From contig NZ_JBLKRT010000003.1 in the NCBI RefSeq assembly GCF_047607445.1, positions 1-64,000 on the forward strand: a DNA stretch of 64,000 nt, given 5' to 3'. Positions 62,255 through 64,000 of this stretch are shown here, piece by piece. A program made the translations under genes and the position numbers. Below the pieces are notes generated by a model. It made no database searches, was not told where the DNA came from, and saw nothing but the letters and a program-made list of their open reading frames with translations. How positions within the stretch are numbered: position 1 is the stretch's first letter; each line of letters opens with the position of its first letter. The stretch comes from Crystallibacter sulfonylureivorans_A (lineage in GTDB: Bacteria > Actinomycetota > Actinomycetes > Actinomycetales > Micrococcaceae).

Positions 62255-62270
62255 CCACAACATCTAGTGC
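62255..62270. promoter_or_regulatory. NrdR-box-like site (distal)
   Basis: CCACAACATCTAGTGC matches the 16-bp palindrome ACACTA-N4-TAGTGT in its right half and shares the ACTAGATGT core in inverse orientation with the proximal site. It is 21 bases from another weak match at 62276-62291. Confidence 0.4.
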
Positions 62271-62338
62271 TGGCCGCACTACGAGCGACACGCCGAGAAA
62301 GCTGCGACACGATACTTTCCCAAGCTGTGGGCGGGGAA

Positions 62339-62421
62339 TCCACAGGCTGTGGACGGCGGCCCGGGAAGGCCGGAATATCAACTGTTTAACCACCGAAAGA
62401 TATCCCCACGGGCTGTGGACG
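62339..62421. promoter_or_regulatory. DnaA-box-like palindromes
   Basis: TCCACAGGCTGTGGA (62339-62353) is a perfect palindrome made of two facing ATCCACA/GTCCACA-type cores. TCCCCACGGGCTGTGGA (62403-62419) is a second, imperfect copy. Both sit in the repeated context GGCTGTGGACG...CCGGGAA. Confidence 0.4.
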
Positions 62422-62481
62422 AAGCCGGGAAAGGAATGACATACTTGTAATACATCATCTTGGGGTTCCGATTGGCCGAGT

Positions 62482-62497
62482 CCACTAGATGTAGTAT
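62482..62497. promoter_or_regulatory. NrdR-box-like site (proximal)
   Basis: CCACTAGATGTAGTAT follows the NrdR palindrome (CTA-N4-TAG) closely, 100 bases before nrdH. A weaker match lies at 62452-62467, 30 bases upstream, which is the helical spacing usual for paired NrdR boxes. Would repress nrdHIE when dATP is high. Confidence 0.55.
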
Positions 62498-62597
62498 TGG
62501 AGCAGCTGTTGGGCAGCGAGTCCGGGTCCTTCCAGGGGAGGCCGCGCAGCCAAGGAAACAGCAGAAACGTCGTACCGATCAATAGGGGAGAAGGACC

Positions 62598-62840
62598 ATG
62601 ACTGTAACGGTTTACACCAAGCCAGCATGCGTGCAGTGCAACGCCACGTACCGGGCTCTGGACAAGAAGGGCATCGCTTACCAAAGCGTTGACCTGTCCC
62701 AGGATCCGGAAGCGCTGGAGCGTGTCCGTTCCCTTGGTTACATGCAGGCTCCTGTGGTCGTCACCGAGCAGGACCACTGGTCAGGCTTCCGCCCCGACAA
62801 GATCGAGGAACTGGCCCAAGCCGCCGCTTCCGTGGCCTGA
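62598..62840 (+). CDS. nrdH: Glutaredoxin-like protein NrdH
   Basis: 80 residues. Supplies electrons to class Ib ribonucleotide reductase. Active site CVQC (Cys11, Cys14), and the C-terminal WSGFRPDKIEEL is the NrdH mark for thioredoxin-reductase contact. GGGGAGAAGGA before the ATG. First gene of nrdHIE. Confidence 0.96.
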   Translation: MTVTVYTKPACVQCNATYRALDKKGIAYQSVDLSQDPEALERVRSLGYMQAPVVVTEQDHWSGFRPDKIEELAQAAASVA

Positions 62841-62870
62841 CCCGGACCGAGCGAACCAGAACCGCACGTC

Positions 62871-63356
62871 ATGACCGAGCTGCTGATGAGTGAGGACGCA
62901 AGGAAGCAGCAGGCAGATCCGGCGGCCGGCGGGATAGCCGACACGGACCTGATCTACTTCTCGTCCGCCTCCGGCTACACCGACCGCTTCATGCAGAAGC
63001 TGGGACTGCCGGCGGCACGGATCCCGCTGCGCACTCAGCAGGAGACGCTGCAAGCGCTCCGGCCGTTCGTGCTGGTGCTGCCCACGTACGGCGGGGAATC
63101 CGGCAAGAACTCCATTCCGCCGCAGGTGATTAAATTCCTCAACCTGGAGGAGAACCGGCGCCTGCTGCGCGGAGTGATCGGTGCCGGCAACACGAATTTC
63201 GGCACAACCTACTGCTTGGCGGCGGAGAAAATCGCCGCCAAGTGCCAGGTGCCCCTTCTCTATCGATTCGAACTCATGGGCACGTCCGAGGACGTAGACC
63301 GGGTCAAGCAAGGATTGGAACTCTTTTGGAAACGACAGTTGCAAACGCGCCCGTAG
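62871..63356 (+). CDS. nrdI: NrdI flavodoxin-like protein
   Basis: 161 residues. Flavin protein that oxidises the manganese cofactor of NrdF. YFSSASGYTDRFMQKLG and LPTYGGESG are the flavin-binding loops; IGAGNTNFGTTYCLAA is conserved. ATG 62871 used; ATG 62886 is possible. Its end overlaps nrdE by 31 bases. Confidence 0.93.
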   Translation: MTELLMSEDARKQQADPAAGGIADTDLIYFSSASGYTDRFMQKLGLPAARIPLRTQQETLQALRPFVLVLPTYGGESGKNSIPPQVIKFLNLEENRRLLRGVIGAGNTNFGTTYCLAAEKIAAKCQVPLLYRFELMGTSEDVDRVKQGLELFWKRQLQTRP

Positions 63357-64000
63357 CCGACGCCAAGGCAGAGCTGCCGGCCGCCTTCAAAGGGCTGGGC
63401 TACCACGAGCTCAATGCCATGCTTAACCTCTACGGGCCGGACGGCAAGATCCAGTTCGAAGCCGACCGCGAGGCTGCACACCAGTACTTCCTGCAGCACG
63501 TTAACAACAACACGGTCTTCTTCCACGACCTGGAAGAGAAGCTCGACTACCTGATCAAGAACGAGTACTACGAGCGCGAAACGCTTGACCAGTACACGAT
63601 GAACTTCATCCGCTCGCTCTACGACCGGGCCTACAAGAAGAAGTTCCGCTTCGAAACCTTCCTGGGCGCGTTCAAGTTCTACACCTCCTACACGCTGAAG
63701 ACGTTTGACGGCAAGCGTTTCCTGGAGCGCTACGAAGACCGTGTCTGCATGGTGGCGCTGCACCTGGCCCGGGGCAACGAAGCCATGGCCACCCAGCTGG
63801 TGGACGAGATCATCGACGGCCGCTTCCAGCCGGCCACCCCGACGTTCCTCAACGCGGGCAAGGCCCAGCGCGGCGAGCTGGTCTCCTGCTTCCTGCTGCG
63901 CATCGAAGACAATATGGAGTCCATTGCCCGCGGCATCAACTCCGCCCTGCAGCTGTCCAAGCGCGGCGGCGGCGTGGCGCTGTCGCTGACGAACATCCGC
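63326..64000 (+). CDS. nrdE: Ribonucleotide reductase class Ib alpha subunit, N-terminal part
   Basis: First 225 residues; the gene runs past the window end. YHELNAMLNLYGPDGKIQFE at the start and FQPATPTFLNAGKAQRGELV, with SCFLLRIEDNMESIARGI, are NrdE. The Cys after the GELV segment (Cys in SCFLL) is one of the redox pair. The TTG at 63326 gives METTVANAPVADAKAE and has AAGGA about 13 bases upstream; it overlaps nrdI by 31 bases. Confidence 0.93.
   Translation, partial: METTVANAPVADAKAELPAAFKGLGYHELNAMLNLYGPDGKIQFEADREAAHQYFLQHVNNNTVFFHDLEEKLDYLIKNEYYERETLDQYTMNFIRSLYDRAYKKKFRFETFLGAFKFYTSYTLKTFDGKRFLERYEDRVCMVALHLARGNEAMATQLVDEIIDGRFQPATPTFLNAGKAQRGELVSCFLLRIEDNMESIARGINSALQLSKRGGGVALSLTNIR

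Larger units (their letters stand above)
61917..62597. other. Long leader region of nrdHIE
   Basis: 681 bases without a credible gene. It holds the NrdR-box-like sites and DnaA-box-like palindromes listed separately, and a direct repeat of GGCTGTGGACG (62345 and 62411). A minus-strand frame across most of it looks random. Confidence 0.5.

Noticed and set aside
61953..62777. 274-residue minus-strand frame across the nrd leader
   Set aside because: It runs into nrdH in antisense and has random composition.

Overview
The window is high-GC DNA from an actinobacterium, most likely Micrococcaceae (Arthrobacter-like). The evidence is the many GTG and TTG starts, a group II truncated haemoglobin, a mycothiol-family thioredoxin-fold enzyme, a eukaryote-like IleRS behind an ultrashort actinobacterial T-box, and a gene order (pepN ... 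rpiB, nei, tig, clpP1, clpP2, clpX, valS, ileS, folC, DUF4233, ndk, rne, rplU, rpmA, obg, proB, proA, nadD, rsfS) that follows the Mycobacterium tuberculosis Rv2467-Rv2420c region. Species cannot be fixed from sequence alone.

Layout. 0-4.2 kb: an accessory surface-polysaccharide pair, a large two-part glycosyltransferase divergent from a CatB-like O-acetyltransferase. 4.2-10 kb: two acyl-CoA thioesterases, a small unknown protein, GlbO haemoglobin, an OsmC protein and a large DUF6541 membrane protein with low-complexity insertions. 10-20.9 kb: a palindromic repeat element, pepN, a TagE/TarM-like glycosyltransferase, a glutaminase fused to STAS and CNB-like domains, an ABC-2 exporter operon with its own winged-helix regulator, and a DUF1648 protein split over two overlapping frames. 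21-30.5 kb: rpiB, nei, a 26-bp minisatellite, tRNA-Gly and tRNA-Pro, tig, clpP1-clpP2, then two complete clpX genes in tandem and a mycothiol nitroreductase-like gene. 30.5-36 kb: valS, DUF488, a lipoprotein, an SDR and a 65-residue orphan gene. 36-55.4 kb: T-box-ileS-folC-DUF4233, ndk, a VKOR-like protein, a giant RNase E/G, L21-L27-Obg, proBA, nadD and rsfS. 55.4-61 kb: two tRNA-Ala(GGC) genes, a class V aminotransferase, an OpuA/ProU-type glycine betaine/proline importer operon and a LysR regulator. 62-64 kb: nrdH-nrdI-nrdE (nrdE cut by the window end) behind a leader with NrdR-box-like and DnaA-box-like sites.

Functionally most of the window is housekeeping: protein quality control (Tig, ClpP1P2, ClpX), aminoacylation, ribosome assembly (L21, L27, Obg, RsfS, RNase E), proline synthesis plus compatible-solute uptake, NAD and folate synthesis, and class Ib ribonucleotide reduction. 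The most unusual feature is the tandem clpX pair: both copies keep all ATPase and ClpP-docking motifs, but the second has lost the His of the substrate-recognition RKH loop (RKN instead). Other unexplained items are the split DUF1648 gene, several short tandem or palindromic repeats between genes, the 65-residue ORF next to the T-box, and a 17-bp perfect inverted repeat with a nested palindrome before valS.
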